Shown piece after piece: positions 23,357 through 31,558 of a stretch of 36,001 bases of DNA. The position numbers were made by a program, and so were the translations under genes. The notes beneath the pieces were generated by a model. It searched no databases. It saw nothing but the letters and a program-made list of their open reading frames with translations, and was not told where the DNA came from. This DNA is from Clostridiaceae bacterium (GTDB lineage: Bacteria > Bacillota > Clostridia > Oscillospirales > Acutalibacteraceae). Where the stretch lies: positions 1 through 36,001 of the forward strand of contig JAEDFL010000015.1 in assembly GCA_016292785.1 (NCBI GenBank), written 5' to 3'. The first letter of the stretch is position 1, and every line of letters begins with the position of its first letter.

Positions 23357-24406
23357 ATGGAAAAGAAAGAAAGATTGATATATCCCGATATTCTCAGAAT
23401 TGTTTCTGTTTTCGGAGTATTGGTTATCCATTCCATTTCGATTTTTTGGAATCACATTCCGGTGAAAACAGGAAGCTGGGCGGCATTTGCCTGTATTGAC
23501 AGCATTTTCCGCTTTGTTGTGCCCGTTTTTGTTATGATTTCAGGAATGTTTATGCTCTCTCCCGAAAAGGACAGAGGGATTAAAAATCTGTATTCAAAAA
23601 ACATTTTGCATATTCTCACTTCGTTTATTTTCTGGTCTTTTCTATACGCACTGTTCAACAATATACCGACAAATCCTGAAATTAGTTTTTCAATCAAAGA
23701 TTTTGTTTTAAGTTTTATTAAAGGCGAATACCATCTTTGGTTTTTATTTATGATGGCCGGTTTGTATATAGTCACACCTATACTTCGTAAAATCGTTAAC
23801 GATAAAAAGCTAACCGAATATTTTCTCGCAATATGGTTTGTTTTCTGTCTGTTTGCAAACTTTGCGAAGTTGATTCCCTATTTGGGGAATACAATATTTG
23901 AAGTTCTTGAAGAATTCAAAATGTCGGCTGCAATACAATACAGCGGATTTTATGTTCTCGGGTATTATTTGAACAAACATCCATTGGACAAAAAATTCAG
24001 AGTTCCTGTTTATATCCTCGGCTTTTTTAGCATTGCCGCTACTGCTCTTGCCACGGTATATTTCTCATTCAGCGCAATGAAGGCTCAAAGTCAATACTTG
24101 GATTATCTTTTACCCACTACCCTGTTTTCTTCGTGCTCAATATTTATTCTCGTTCAAAATTTCTGCAAAAGCCGTTCTTTTTCGGAAAAGAAGAATCGCA
24201 TCATCGCCGCTTTATCAAAGTATTCCTTCGGAATATATCTTTGCCATATATTAGCAATTAAAACGATTGAACGACTGGATATAATTAAGCTTAATCTTCC
24301 GTATCTTGTGATTTTTCTCATTGTCCTCATCTCAACAGTCATTATCTCAACCATAGCTTCGGCAATACTGAATCACATACCCGTTCTGAAAAAATACATT
24401 GTCTGA
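23357..24406 (+). CDS. Membrane acyltransferase (Acyl_transf_3 family)
   Basis: 349 residues with about ten transmembrane helices. The N-terminal IYPDILRIVSVFGVLVIHS contains the conserved His of the Acyl_transf_3/OafA family (PF01757), with further motifs EYHLWFLFMMAGLYIVTPILR and KYSFGIYLCHIL. Such proteins move acyl groups onto surface sugars, wall polymers or secreted molecules. Start ATG after GAGGAG. It may be co-transcribed with the small upstream gene. The acceptor substrate is unknown. Confidence 0.88.
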   Translation: MEKKERLIYPDILRIVSVFGVLVIHSISIFWNHIPVKTGSWAAFACIDSIFRFVVPVFVMISGMFMLSPEKDRGIKNLYSKNILHILTSFIFWSFLYALFNNIPTNPEISFSIKDFVLSFIKGEYHLWFLFMMAGLYIVTPILRKIVNDKKLTEYFLAIWFVFCLFANFAKLIPYLGNTIFEVLEEFKMSAAIQYSGFYVLGYYLNKHPLDKKFRVPVYILGFFSIAATALATVYFSFSAMKAQSQYLDYLLPTTLFSSCSIFILVQNFCKSRSFSEKKNRIIAALSKYSFGIYLCHILAIKTIERLDIIKLNLPYLVIFLIVLISTVIISTIASAILNHIPVLKKYIV

Positions 24407-24499
24407 AAAATTTTTAAAATAATGAATGGTTTTCTCCTTGACAATCGTATTATAGGTGAAGTCGGAAATAACCGACGCTAAATTCAAGGAGGTTATCTT

Positions 24500-25096
24500 A
24501 TGAAAAAGGAAATGAAAAGGACATTGGGAATCGTTCTTTCAGCGGTTACGGTATTATCAATCGGAGCAACAAGCGTTTTCGCCGCAGGTTCAAGAAACGG
24601 CAGAAGCTACAACGACGCTGACGGTGACGGTGCCTGTGACAACAGGGTGACAGCTTCCTGCGTAAGCAACGAAAACTGCCCGACCGCAAGCTTCGTTGAC
24701 GAAAACATCGACGGTGTTTGCGACAACAGAGGTACGGGAAAATGTCAGAACGTAGGTCAGGGCAACGGCAATTTCGTTGACGATGACAACGACGGTATCT
24801 GTGACAACAGAGGTACGGCAAAATATCAGAACGCAGGTCAGGGCAACGGCAACTTCGTTGACGAGGACAACGACGGCGTCTGCGACAACAGAGGTACGGC
24901 AAAATGTCAGAACGCAGGTCAGGACAACGGCAACTTCATTGACGAGGACAATGACGGCATCTGCGACAACAGAGGTACGGCAAAATGTCAGAACGCAGGT
25001 CAGGGCAACGGCAATTTCGTTGACGAGGACAATGACGGCGTCTGCGACAACAGAGGTATGGGCAAAGGCTGCGGAAAGGGCTATTGTTCAAAATAA
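24500..25096 (+). CDS. Secreted Cys/Asp-rich calcium-loop repeat protein
   Basis: 198 residues: signal peptide (MKRTLGIVLSAVTVLSIGATSVFA) then five near-identical 27-residue units (NFVDEDNDGVCDNRGTAKCQNAGQGNG). Each unit has a DxDNDGxCD loop typical of calcium-binding thrombospondin-type-3-like repeats and two Cys, ending in GMGKGCGKGYCSK. The start is supported by AAGGAGG. It lies 36 nt upstream of an ECF sigma factor gene and so is likely a target or partner of that system. Exact role unknown; a surface or secreted metal-binding protein is an inference. Confidence 0.75.
   Translation: MKKEMKRTLGIVLSAVTVLSIGATSVFAAGSRNGRSYNDADGDGACDNRVTASCVSNENCPTASFVDENIDGVCDNRGTGKCQNVGQGNGNFVDDDNDGICDNRGTAKYQNAGQGNGNFVDEDNDGVCDNRGTAKCQNAGQDNGNFIDEDNDGICDNRGTAKCQNAGQGNGNFVDEDNDGVCDNRGMGKGCGKGYCSK
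24689..25057 (+). repeat. 81-bp tandem repeats in the Cys/Asp-rich gene
   Basis: Units begin at 24689, 24770, 24851, 24932 and 25013, exactly 81 bp apart, with few differences. Such repeats readily change copy number. Confidence 0.93.
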
Positions 25097-25132
25097 GAAA
25101 CATAATTTATGATTAAAGGCAGGTGAATACAA

Positions 25133-25618
25133 ATGCGAAGCGAACAGGATATTAACCGAACAATCGAAAAATATGCCGACACGGTTCGCCGCATTTGTAT
25201 CATTCACCTTAAAAACTATGACGACGCAGAGGATATATTTCAGAATGTGTTCTTGAAATATGCCCTCTGCGACATAGCCTTTGAAAGTGACGAGCATAAA
25301 AAATCCTGGATAATCAGAGTAACGCTCAACGCCTGCAAGGATTTGCTCAAGAGTTTTTTTCACCGAAAAACGACATCTCTGGACGAGCTGATTGAACAGC
25401 CTGCCGAGATGCCTCAGGACAACAGAGAGGTGCTGGAAGCCGTGCTTGCTCTGCCGCAGAAATACCGTGATGTTGTGTATCTTCACTATTACGAGGGATA
25501 TACGGCGGCTGAGATCGGCAGTATTCTCGGCAAGAATGTCAACACGGTATATACCCTCCTTACCCGATCAAAGAACCTGCTCAGAGAAAAGTTAGAAGGT
25601 GACGGATATGAACGATAA
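25133..25618 (+). CDS. ECF-type sigma-70 family RNA polymerase sigma factor
   Basis: 161 residues. Region 2 (RRICIIHLKNYDDAEDIFQNVFLKY, then SWIIRVTLNACKDLLKSFF) and region 4 (LPQKYRDVVYLHYYEGYTAAEIGSILGKNVNTVYTLLTRSKNLLREKL) are both clear; regions 1 and 3 are absent, which defines the ECF group. Start ATG with GGCAGGTGA. It overlaps the anti-sigma gene by 11 nt. It probably directs transcription of itself and of the repeat-protein gene upstream, but I could not assign its target promoter. Confidence 0.9.
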   Translation: MRSEQDINRTIEKYADTVRRICIIHLKNYDDAEDIFQNVFLKYALCDIAFESDEHKKSWIIRVTLNACKDLLKSFFHRKTTSLDELIEQPAEMPQDNREVLEAVLALPQKYRDVVYLHYYEGYTAAEIGSILGKNVNTVYTLLTRSKNLLREKLEGDGYER

Positions 25619-26399
25619 AATGAAAAAAGCTTTTGATCAAATTCATGCGGAAGATGAACTGAAGCAGAGCACAATGGAATATATTCGCCGCAACGCTCAG
25701 GCGCAGGAAAAGCCGAAAATCAAGGCTTACCGTTATCTTGTCCCTGCCCTCGCCTGCCTTGTTTTCCTTATCGTCGGCAGCTTTGTTTATCTTACTCCGA
25801 CTGCAAATATCAGCATTGATATCAATCCCTCAATCGAGCTGAGCGTCAACAGATTTGACCGTGTTGTTTCCGTCAAGAGCTACAATGACGACGGTAAGGA
25901 GCTGAAAGCTCAGCTTGACATAAAGAATATGAAAATAACAAAGGCTGTCGAGCAGGTTATGGCGAACGACACCATAGAGGCGTTGCTTTCCAAGGACGAA
26001 ATCCTCACGATAGGAGTTATCGGAAACGACAAAGAAAAGTCCGAAAAAATTCTCTCCGAGGTAGAAGCCTGTACCGAAAAGCAGAAAAACACCTATTGCT
26101 ACTCTGCAAGCACACAGGAGGTCGAAGGAGCGCACGAGATGGGACTTTCCTGCGGGAAATACAAGGCTTATCTTGAACTTCACTCGCTTGACGGTAGCAT
26201 TACCGCCGAAGATGTCAGGAATATGACGATGAGAGAGATAAGGGATCTTATCAGCCGTCTTTCCTCCGACAGCGGAACAGATCCGCAGTTTTCCGGAAAC
26301 GGCGGACAGCAAAGCTCCGACTGTACCGAATCCGAGCACAATGGCAGTCACAGTGGGAAAGGTCAGCACGGAAAAAACCACAAAAAGTCTGAAAAATAA
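25608..26399 (+). CDS. RsgI-like membrane anti-sigma factor
   Basis: 263 residues from the ATG at 25608 (AAGGTGA site; a GTG three codons upstream is less well placed). Cytoplasmic N-terminus (about 1-42), one membrane helix (about 43-62, YLVPALACLVFLIVGSFVYL) and an extracellular part starting NISIDINPSIELSVNRFDRVVSVKSYNDDGK, a hallmark of the RsgI middle domain. The C-terminus is a Gly/His/Ser/Lys-rich tail (SHSGKGQHGKNHKKSEK) instead of a recognised sugar-binding module. RsgI proteins hold a sigma factor at the membrane until a signal arrives outside; here the partner is an ECF sigma factor rather than SigI. The overlap with the sigma gene supports a coupled pair. Confidence 0.82.
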   Translation: MNDKMKKAFDQIHAEDELKQSTMEYIRRNAQAQEKPKIKAYRYLVPALACLVFLIVGSFVYLTPTANISIDINPSIELSVNRFDRVVSVKSYNDDGKELKAQLDIKNMKITKAVEQVMANDTIEALLSKDEILTIGVIGNDKEKSEKILSEVEACTEKQKNTYCYSASTQEVEGAHEMGLSCGKYKAYLELHSLDGSITAEDVRNMTMREIRDLISRLSSDSGTDPQFSGNGGQQSSDCTESEHNGSHSGKGQHGKNHKKSEK

Positions 26400-26413
26400 A
26401 ACGGGGTATCAAT

Positions 26414-27250
26414 ATGGATTACAATTTTGAATATTTCAAAAAAAGCGCCGATTATGTTCGCTCTTTAATAAATGACGAGCCTGAAATTGCTATCGTTCTC
26501 GGCTCGGGACTCGGCGATTTTGCATCAAGGATAGAGGATCCGATCGAGATAAAATATGAGGATATACCGAATTTTCTCGTGTCGACCGTTGAATCACACG
26601 CCGGCAAGCTGATCTTCGGCAAAGCAGGCGGCAAAAAGATCATCTGTATGTCAGGACGTTTCCATTTTTACGAGGGCTACGACTACGAACAGCTTGTTAT
26701 CCCCATCAGGCTTTTCAAGCTTCTCGGAGTTAAAGCGACTATACTCACCAATGCCGCAGGAGCGGTAAACACGGATTACAAGGTCGGCGATATTATGATT
26801 GTCAGCGACCATATCAAGCTCAACGGTGCAAGTCCGCTCAGGGGTAAGAACGTTGATTTCTTCGGTCCAAGATTTTTTGATGTGACCGATATGTATACAA
26901 AAAAACTGCGTGAGCTTGCTCTGAACTGTGCCGAGGACAGCGGACTTACCTTCCGTGAGGGGGTTTATATGTTCTTTACGGGTCCTCAGTTTGAAACTCC
27001 TGCCGAGATAAGGGCGGCAAGAATACTCGGCGCAGACGCTGTCGGTATGTCCACGGTAACCGAGGCTCTGACGGCGGCTCACTGCTCTATGCCCCTGCTC
27101 GCCTTTTCGGTTATGACGAATATGGCGGCAGGCGTACTTGATCAGAAGCTTTCCGACGAGGAGGTTGGAATAGCCGCCGCAAAAATATCGGAGCGTTTCG
27201 GCAAGTATATCGAAAAGGTGATTTCACAAATAAATATCTCAGAGCTTTAA
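26414..27250 (+). CDS. Purine nucleoside phosphorylase
   Basis: 278 residues, cytoplasmic, trimeric PNP type (PF01048). Motifs: IVLGSGLGDF (phosphate site), MSGRFHFYEGY, LTNAAGAVNTDYKVGDIMIVSDHIKL, GVYMFFTGPQFETPAEI and DAVGMSTVTEA (purine and ribose contacts). It splits purine nucleosides with phosphate to base and ribose-1-phosphate for salvage. It starts 15 nt after the anti-sigma gene with a weak GGGG site; it may be read on from that operon although functionally unrelated. Terminated by a bidirectional hairpin. Confidence 0.94.
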   Translation: MDYNFEYFKKSADYVRSLINDEPEIAIVLGSGLGDFASRIEDPIEIKYEDIPNFLVSTVESHAGKLIFGKAGGKKIICMSGRFHFYEGYDYEQLVIPIRLFKLLGVKATILTNAAGAVNTDYKVGDIMIVSDHIKLNGASPLRGKNVDFFGPRFFDVTDMYTKKLRELALNCAEDSGLTFREGVYMFFTGPQFETPAEIRAARILGADAVGMSTVTEALTAAHCSMPLLAFSVMTNMAAGVLDQKLSDEEVGIAAAKISERFGKYIEKVISQINISEL

Positions 27251-27265
27251 TTCAACATTGAAAAA

Positions 27266-27300
27266 ACGGCTTCCCCAAATCAAGGGAAGCCGTAATTATT
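27266..27300. terminator. Bidirectional terminator between convergent genes
   Basis: Perfect 10-bp stem ACGGCTTCCC/GGGAAGCCGT (27266-27275 with 27284-27293). On the minus strand it is followed by TTTTTT, a strong terminator for the glycine-zipper gene; on the plus strand the T-rich tail is AATTATTTTTAC. Confidence 0.88.
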
Positions 27301-27301
27301 T

Positions 27302-27724
27302 TTACTGTTTTTTTCTTTCCATCTGCTTGAGCGTTCCGTCCTTGGCAAGCATAACCGTGTCCCCTGCCTCGATTTTCCGCTCATATGCAAGGCTGTCCGA
27401 CATTCTGATGCGCTGTTCCTTGCCCTCACAGTCGGTAACAACAACCGTCACCATGGCTTCGGCATCTTCGGGAACACCCTCACAGCCGAAATCATCTTCA
27501 ATAATTTCCGTAACGGTCAGGGCTTTCTTGTCAAGCGATGCTCCGTATGCCATTCCGAGCATCATTCCGATTGCGATACCCATACACATTCCGAGACTTG
27601 TGTTGTCATATACAAACCTGCCCAAGCACATTCCTACGCAAAGACCAAGGCTCATTCCTATCGGCATATAAATACTTGCATATTTATTGGACGATTTTTT
27701 ATTTTCATTGGAATCTTTATTCAT
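27302..27724 (-). CDS. Glycine-zipper membrane protein with cytoplasmic domain
   Basis: 140 residues. After a short polar N-terminus, two membrane helices with small-residue spacing (YMPIGMSLGLCVGMCLGRFVY and SLGMCMGIAIGMMLGMAYGASL) resemble glycine-zipper helices, then a soluble acidic C-terminal domain (TVTEIIEDDFGCEGVPEDAEAMVTVVVTDCEGKEQRIRM...). Starts 12 nt after the metallophosphoesterase stop (site AAGGTG), so it shares its transcript. Function unknown. Confidence 0.75.
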   Translation of the reverse strand: MNKDSNENKKSSNKYASIYMPIGMSLGLCVGMCLGRFVYDNTSLGMCMGIAIGMMLGMAYGASLDKKALTVTEIIEDDFGCEGVPEDAEAMVTVVVTDCEGKEQRIRMSDSLAYERKIEAGDTVMLAKDGTLKQMERKKQ

Positions 27725-27736
27725 TTGAAGAACACC

Positions 27737-29449
27737 TTATGCCAAAAATTTTCCCGTTGCTCTGAGAAGAAGCGTAACAACCGTCTGAATATAGAATACA
27801 GCCTTCTCGGTCAGACTGCGGATATTATCGGCGATATTGCCAAGATTGGTTTTGACATCGGAAACGCCGTAACCCTCGATAACACCGTTGTTGTCGTCCA
27901 CACCGTCGTTATCGTAGGCAAACTTGTAAAGGATCGGCGATGCGATAGCGACAAGGAACAGCTCTGCCTTTGAATAAACACCGTATTTTGCAATACAGTA
28001 TTTGATAAGACTGTCTGCAATCGGACCGTATCCAAGCTCTGCAAGGAAGCTGTTTGCCGCCTTGAGAAGCACATCATCGGCAACACCTGCAAGATCGCTC
28101 CTGAGAATTGTGGCGACAGCTCTGAGCAAGGTAGTCACCTCAACGCTGTCAAGTCCGAAATGCTCGCCGCCCGAATAATGCCATGCGACAAGATCAGTTG
28201 CAAGATCCCAGCCGCTCTTATATTCCGAATCGGGAATTTCAATTCCGTATTCTGCGGCAACCTCCTGCAGGCTGTTTTCGCCGCAGAGAGGCATACTCAA
28301 AAGCGATCTGAGCTTATTAACCGCATACATCACCGTTTCATAATAAACAGCGTCTTCGTCAATACCCATCTTTTCCGCAGACAGAGAGCGTTCAAGGCGG
28401 TACTGCACGCCTGCCTTCAGGAAGGCCTTTGAATAAGCAGTCAAATCCTCATTCATTGCATCTACCATCTCGTCCGTATAACCGTTAACGGAGGCTCTGA
28501 GTGCGTCACAGTCGATCTTATCAACCGATCTGGACTCATATCTGATCTCGCTGTCCGAAAAATTAACAACACGGTATTCAAGAGGATACATTGTGAGCGA
28601 GGTTGTTGTGAAATCATATATCTTATTGCCGAGAGCGCTTGTATACACAGTTGCGTCGGAGCAATGCTCGTGACCTGTAAACACCATCTTTATGCCCCAG
28701 TCGGCAAAAAGCTCAGCCGTTGTGAAATGGAACTTCACGATGAAGTTTCTGCTGAGAAGTCTCTGAACAGGAAGATGGTCGAGAAGATTATGGTGCATCA
28801 TTACAATGGGATATCTTCCGTCCTGCTTGGCAAGCTCGGTCTGCTCCTTAACCCATGACATTTTTTCCGTTGTCATTCCGTCCTCGGTTGACTTGGTCGG
28901 GTGATTGGAATCAAGGGCAATAAGTCTGTATTTGTTTCCGAGATCGGCGGTATATGAACAGTCGTCCTCCCTTGTTGTGAGAGCGTGGTCATATCCGAAA
29001 TCAGCATAAATCTCTTTAAAGAGAGCAAAAGTTGTGTTTGAGTCCTCGGAGGCATCGTGGTTGCCGTTTATTACATAAACCTCTTTGCCGGAGTTTTCTT
29101 CAAATTTACGAAGCTTCTCCGCCATCGCATAATGATCCTCGGGAAGTCTGCGTCCGCTGTCCGCAAGGTCGCCCGGAATAAGAACATAATCAACGTCATC
29201 GCTTTCGGCGCATTGATTGAGAAATTCATCAATAATAAAACCGCTTTCATTTTCCATGGCGCAGCGTCTGTTAGCGTACCAGACAATCGGATCGTCGTTT
29301 GTCTTCTCAAGCTCAGCCTCCGGGGCGCAGTAATGAAGATCGGACGCCACTGCCACTTTAAGCTCGTCCTTGTCGGCGGCATAGGCAAGCGCAGAAAAAG
29401 CCGAAAGTGTAAGCAAAACAGACATCAATACAGAAATGATTTTTTTCAT
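27737..29449 (-). CDS. Secreted metallophosphoesterase
   Basis: 570 residues with a signal peptide (MKKIISVLMSVLLTLSAFSALAYA). The calcineurin-like phosphoesterase core has all usual motifs in order: VAVASDLHY (DxH), LIPGDLADSG (GDxxD), VINGNHD (GNHD), IVMMHHNLLDH and FTGHEHCSD (GHxH). It probably hydrolyses phosphate esters or nucleotides outside the membrane. The last 200 residues are a helical extension of unknown role, ending ATGKFLA. Start ATG with GGAG site. Together with the alkaline phosphatase at 8.5 kb it adds to extracellular phosphate chemistry. Confidence 0.9.
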   Translation of the reverse strand: MKKIISVLMSVLLTLSAFSALAYAADKDELKVAVASDLHYCAPEAELEKTNDDPIVWYANRRCAMENESGFIIDEFLNQCAESDDVDYVLIPGDLADSGRRLPEDHYAMAEKLRKFEENSGKEVYVINGNHDASEDSNTTFALFKEIYADFGYDHALTTREDDCSYTADLGNKYRLIALDSNHPTKSTEDGMTTEKMSWVKEQTELAKQDGRYPIVMMHHNLLDHLPVQRLLSRNFIVKFHFTTAELFADWGIKMVFTGHEHCSDATVYTSALGNKIYDFTTTSLTMYPLEYRVVNFSDSEIRYESRSVDKIDCDALRASVNGYTDEMVDAMNEDLTAYSKAFLKAGVQYRLERSLSAEKMGIDEDAVYYETVMYAVNKLRSLLSMPLCGENSLQEVAAEYGIEIPDSEYKSGWDLATDLVAWHYSGGEHFGLDSVEVTTLLRAVATILRSDLAGVADDVLLKAANSFLAELGYGPIADSLIKYCIAKYGVYSKAELFLVAIASPILYKFAYDNDGVDDNNGVIEGYGVSDVKTNLGNIADNIRSLTEKAVFYIQTVVTLLLRATGKFLA

Positions 29450-29473
29450 ATAAAAACTCCGTTCTTTTTTATT

Positions 29474-29509
29474 AAAAAGGAGCAGTAAGATAATCTCCTG
29501 CTCCCTTTT
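29474..29509 (-). terminator. Hairpin between surface protein and metallophosphoesterase
   Basis: GGAGCAG/CTGCTCC stem (29498-29504 with 29479-29485 read on the minus strand) extended by A-rich/T-rich flanks, and a TTTTTAAT tail. It ends only 25 nt before the next ATG, so there is no room for a promoter after it. Confidence 0.72.
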
Positions 29510-29527
29510 TCCATAAATCAGTTTATA

Positions 29528-31399
29528 TTAAAGATACCATATCCAACCGAAAAGAAGATAAACGATAATCCATTGAATTGTCGAATAATTTACAGTTATT
29601 TTTATTGAATCAGATACCTTGCCGTCGGCAGTCTTTGCCGTAATCGTTGCCGTTCCGACGCGTTTAGCGGTAATATTTCCCTCCTCGTCAACCGATACAA
29701 TATTAGGATCAGACGACTCAAAGATTATTTCAGCCGAATAAGCGGCTTCCTCGGGATAAACATCCGCCTGAAGCTTATCCACCTTTTTAACATTCATTGT
29801 GAAATCTTCATTCGGTGTGATAACTATCTTCCTAACAGGAACAACAATCATCGGTATTTCACGCTCATGACTCTCACCGCAGTTTCGGCAAACCTGTCTT
29901 TCTAAACCGACGGTGCTGTAAGTAGGCTCTTTTACGACCTGCCAATCAGTCCAGGAATGACCGGAGTGGCGGAGAACCGTATGACTTTCAACGTAACCGC
30001 ACTTTGAACATTTTATATCAATATAACCGTCCTGAGTACAGGTTGCATTCTTAAGATTATTTACAAGCTTGTGTCCGGCATGAGCTATAACTGTGACCTT
30101 GATAACCGTGCCGCAATCATCGCAGACCTCTTTGATGCTTCCGTCCTCGGTACAGGTTGCGTCGGTAATCACCTTTGAAGTGTGCTGATGTCCTGTCTTG
30201 TTGTAGGTTTCCTCCTTGAATACTTCACCGCATTTGGAGCAGTATTCCTTGTGATAACCGTCCTCGGTACAGGTTGCGTCCTTATGCTCGGTCACGGTTT
30301 TATGACCTTCGTGTTTAATTACGGTTACGTTCAGATATTCTCCGCAGTCAGGACAATAATCTCTGTCATAGCCGTCCTCGGTACAGGTGGCATCCTTATG
30401 CTCATGAACCTTATTTTTATGATTTAATGCAGGAAGAACGGTTACGTTCAGATATTCCTCACAGTCGGGGCAATAATCTCTGTCATAGCCGTCCTCGGTG
30501 CAGGTAGCGTCCTTATGCTCGTGAACCTTATTTGCATGATTGGTTGCCGGATAAACGGTTACATCAAGGTATTCTCCGCAGTCGGGGCAATAGAATCTGT
30601 CGTAACCGTCCTCGGTACAGGTTGCGTCCTTATGCTGGGGAACGGCGTTGCTGTGTGCAATCTTCTGAAAAACTTCATATTCAAAGGTTTCATCACAGTC
30701 CGTACAGTATTTGCGGTAATAACCGTCCTCTTCGCAGGTCGGCTCAACTCGGATTTCTTTAACCTTATGTTCTTTCTTTTCAACAACAAAGGATTCTGCA
30801 ACACCGCCGCACTCTGTGCAGTAATAAACTCCCTCGCCCTCTTCCGAACAGGTTGAATCCTTTAAAACAACGACAGTAGAGGATTTGACGTGGGTGTGAG
30901 TTTCGGGAAGATTATTGGCGGTGGAAACATCAAGCTGAACATCGTTTCCGTCCGAGCCCTTACAGTAGCATGAGGTCACTTCAACATTGAAATCATCAGC
31001 CGTTATTCCCTTGACCTCAGATTTTGTGAACGTGAAGACCGCAATATCGGCAGGTCCTGCAAAAGCAACTGTGTTTGCAAAGGAGATCATACCTGTTTCG
31101 GGATTTGCTGCAATAGTTCCGTTTGAATTATCAACATTAAAATTCTTAATTGCATCGGAAAATACTATTGCCGAGCAGGTGAGATCCTCCGCCGCTTCAA
31201 CCTTAATGTCAAAGCACATTGCCTCTCCGGACGTCATTGTTACTTTTAGCGTAACAAGTTTTTTTGTCTCCGTAACCTTTTCAAGTGAAAAGCAAATGGT
31301 ATCTTCATCATCGCCTGCAAGTACAACCGACGGAACTAAAGGCAAGACCATACACATTGCAAGTATTACGGCGATAATTTTTGAAGACAGTTTTCTCAA
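29528..31399 (-). CDS. Large surface protein: cohesin-like, Cys-repeats, Big_2
   Basis: 623 residues from a TTG at 31399 placed 8 nt after GGAGG; the ATG in between opens only a two-codon frame. Signal peptide (MRKLSSKIIAVILAMCMVLPLVPSVVLA). Residues about 35-170 have a cohesin-like/Ig-like beta pattern (KLVTLKVTMTSGEAMCFDIKVE ... FTKSEVKGI). Residues 175-500 hold about nine Cys-rich units (ATCTEDGYDRDYCPDCGEYL) at 39-residue spacing. Residues 515-600 form a Big_2 Ig-like domain (SSDPNIVSVDEEGNITAKRVGTATITAKT). It ends with a short hydrophobic tail (STIQWIIVYLLFGWIWYL) with no sorting motif. Likely a surface adhesin or scaffold; role unknown. Confidence 0.82.
   Translation of the reverse strand: MRKLSSKIIAVILAMCMVLPLVPSVVLAGDDEDTICFSLEKVTETKKLVTLKVTMTSGEAMCFDIKVEAAEDLTCSAIVFSDAIKNFNVDNSNGTIAANPETGMISFANTVAFAGPADIAVFTFTKSEVKGITADDFNVEVTSCYCKGSDGNDVQLDVSTANNLPETHTHVKSSTVVVLKDSTCSEEGEGVYYCTECGGVAESFVVEKKEHKVKEIRVEPTCEEDGYYRKYCTDCDETFEYEVFQKIAHSNAVPQHKDATCTEDGYDRFYCPDCGEYLDVTVYPATNHANKVHEHKDATCTEDGYDRDYCPDCEEYLNVTVLPALNHKNKVHEHKDATCTEDGYDRDYCPDCGEYLNVTVIKHEGHKTVTEHKDATCTEDGYHKEYCSKCGEVFKEETYNKTGHQHTSKVITDATCTEDGSIKEVCDDCGTVIKVTVIAHAGHKLVNNLKNATCTQDGYIDIKCSKCGYVESHTVLRHSGHSWTDWQVVKEPTYSTVGLERQVCRNCGESHEREIPMIVVPVRKIVITPNEDFTMNVKKVDKLQADVYPEEAAYSAEIIFESSDPNIVSVDEEGNITAKRVGTATITAKTADGKVSDSIKITVNYSTIQWIIVYLLFGWIWYL
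29990..30865 (-). repeat. 117-bp Cys-repeat array in the surface protein gene
   Basis: The best-kept units recur at 117-bp spacing (for example GTCCTCGGTACAGG-like segments near 30371, 30488 and 30605). Each encodes ATCTEDG...YCxxCG. The Cys pairs suggest metal-binding knuckles or disulfides, which the sequence cannot decide. Confidence 0.85.
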
Positions 31400-31558
31400 T
31401 TCATTTTCCTCCGTTTCCAAAAAATAAAATTATAAGTATATAATAGTATATTATTAAAAAAAAATCAATATGGCATTTTGACGAAAAATTTAAAACGAGC
31501 GAATTTAAAAGCCTGAACAGCAAAAGCTTTTTATATATACCTGACCGGGAGAGTTCTT

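Noticed and set aside
24689..25057. CRISPR-like or mobile element repeats
   Set aside because: 81-bp units are in frame in a secreted protein gene.
24500..25096. RTX toxin-like calcium repeats
   Set aside because: RTX repeats are GGxGxDxUx; here the units have DxDNDGxCD with Cys pairs, closer to thrombospondin-type-3-like loops.
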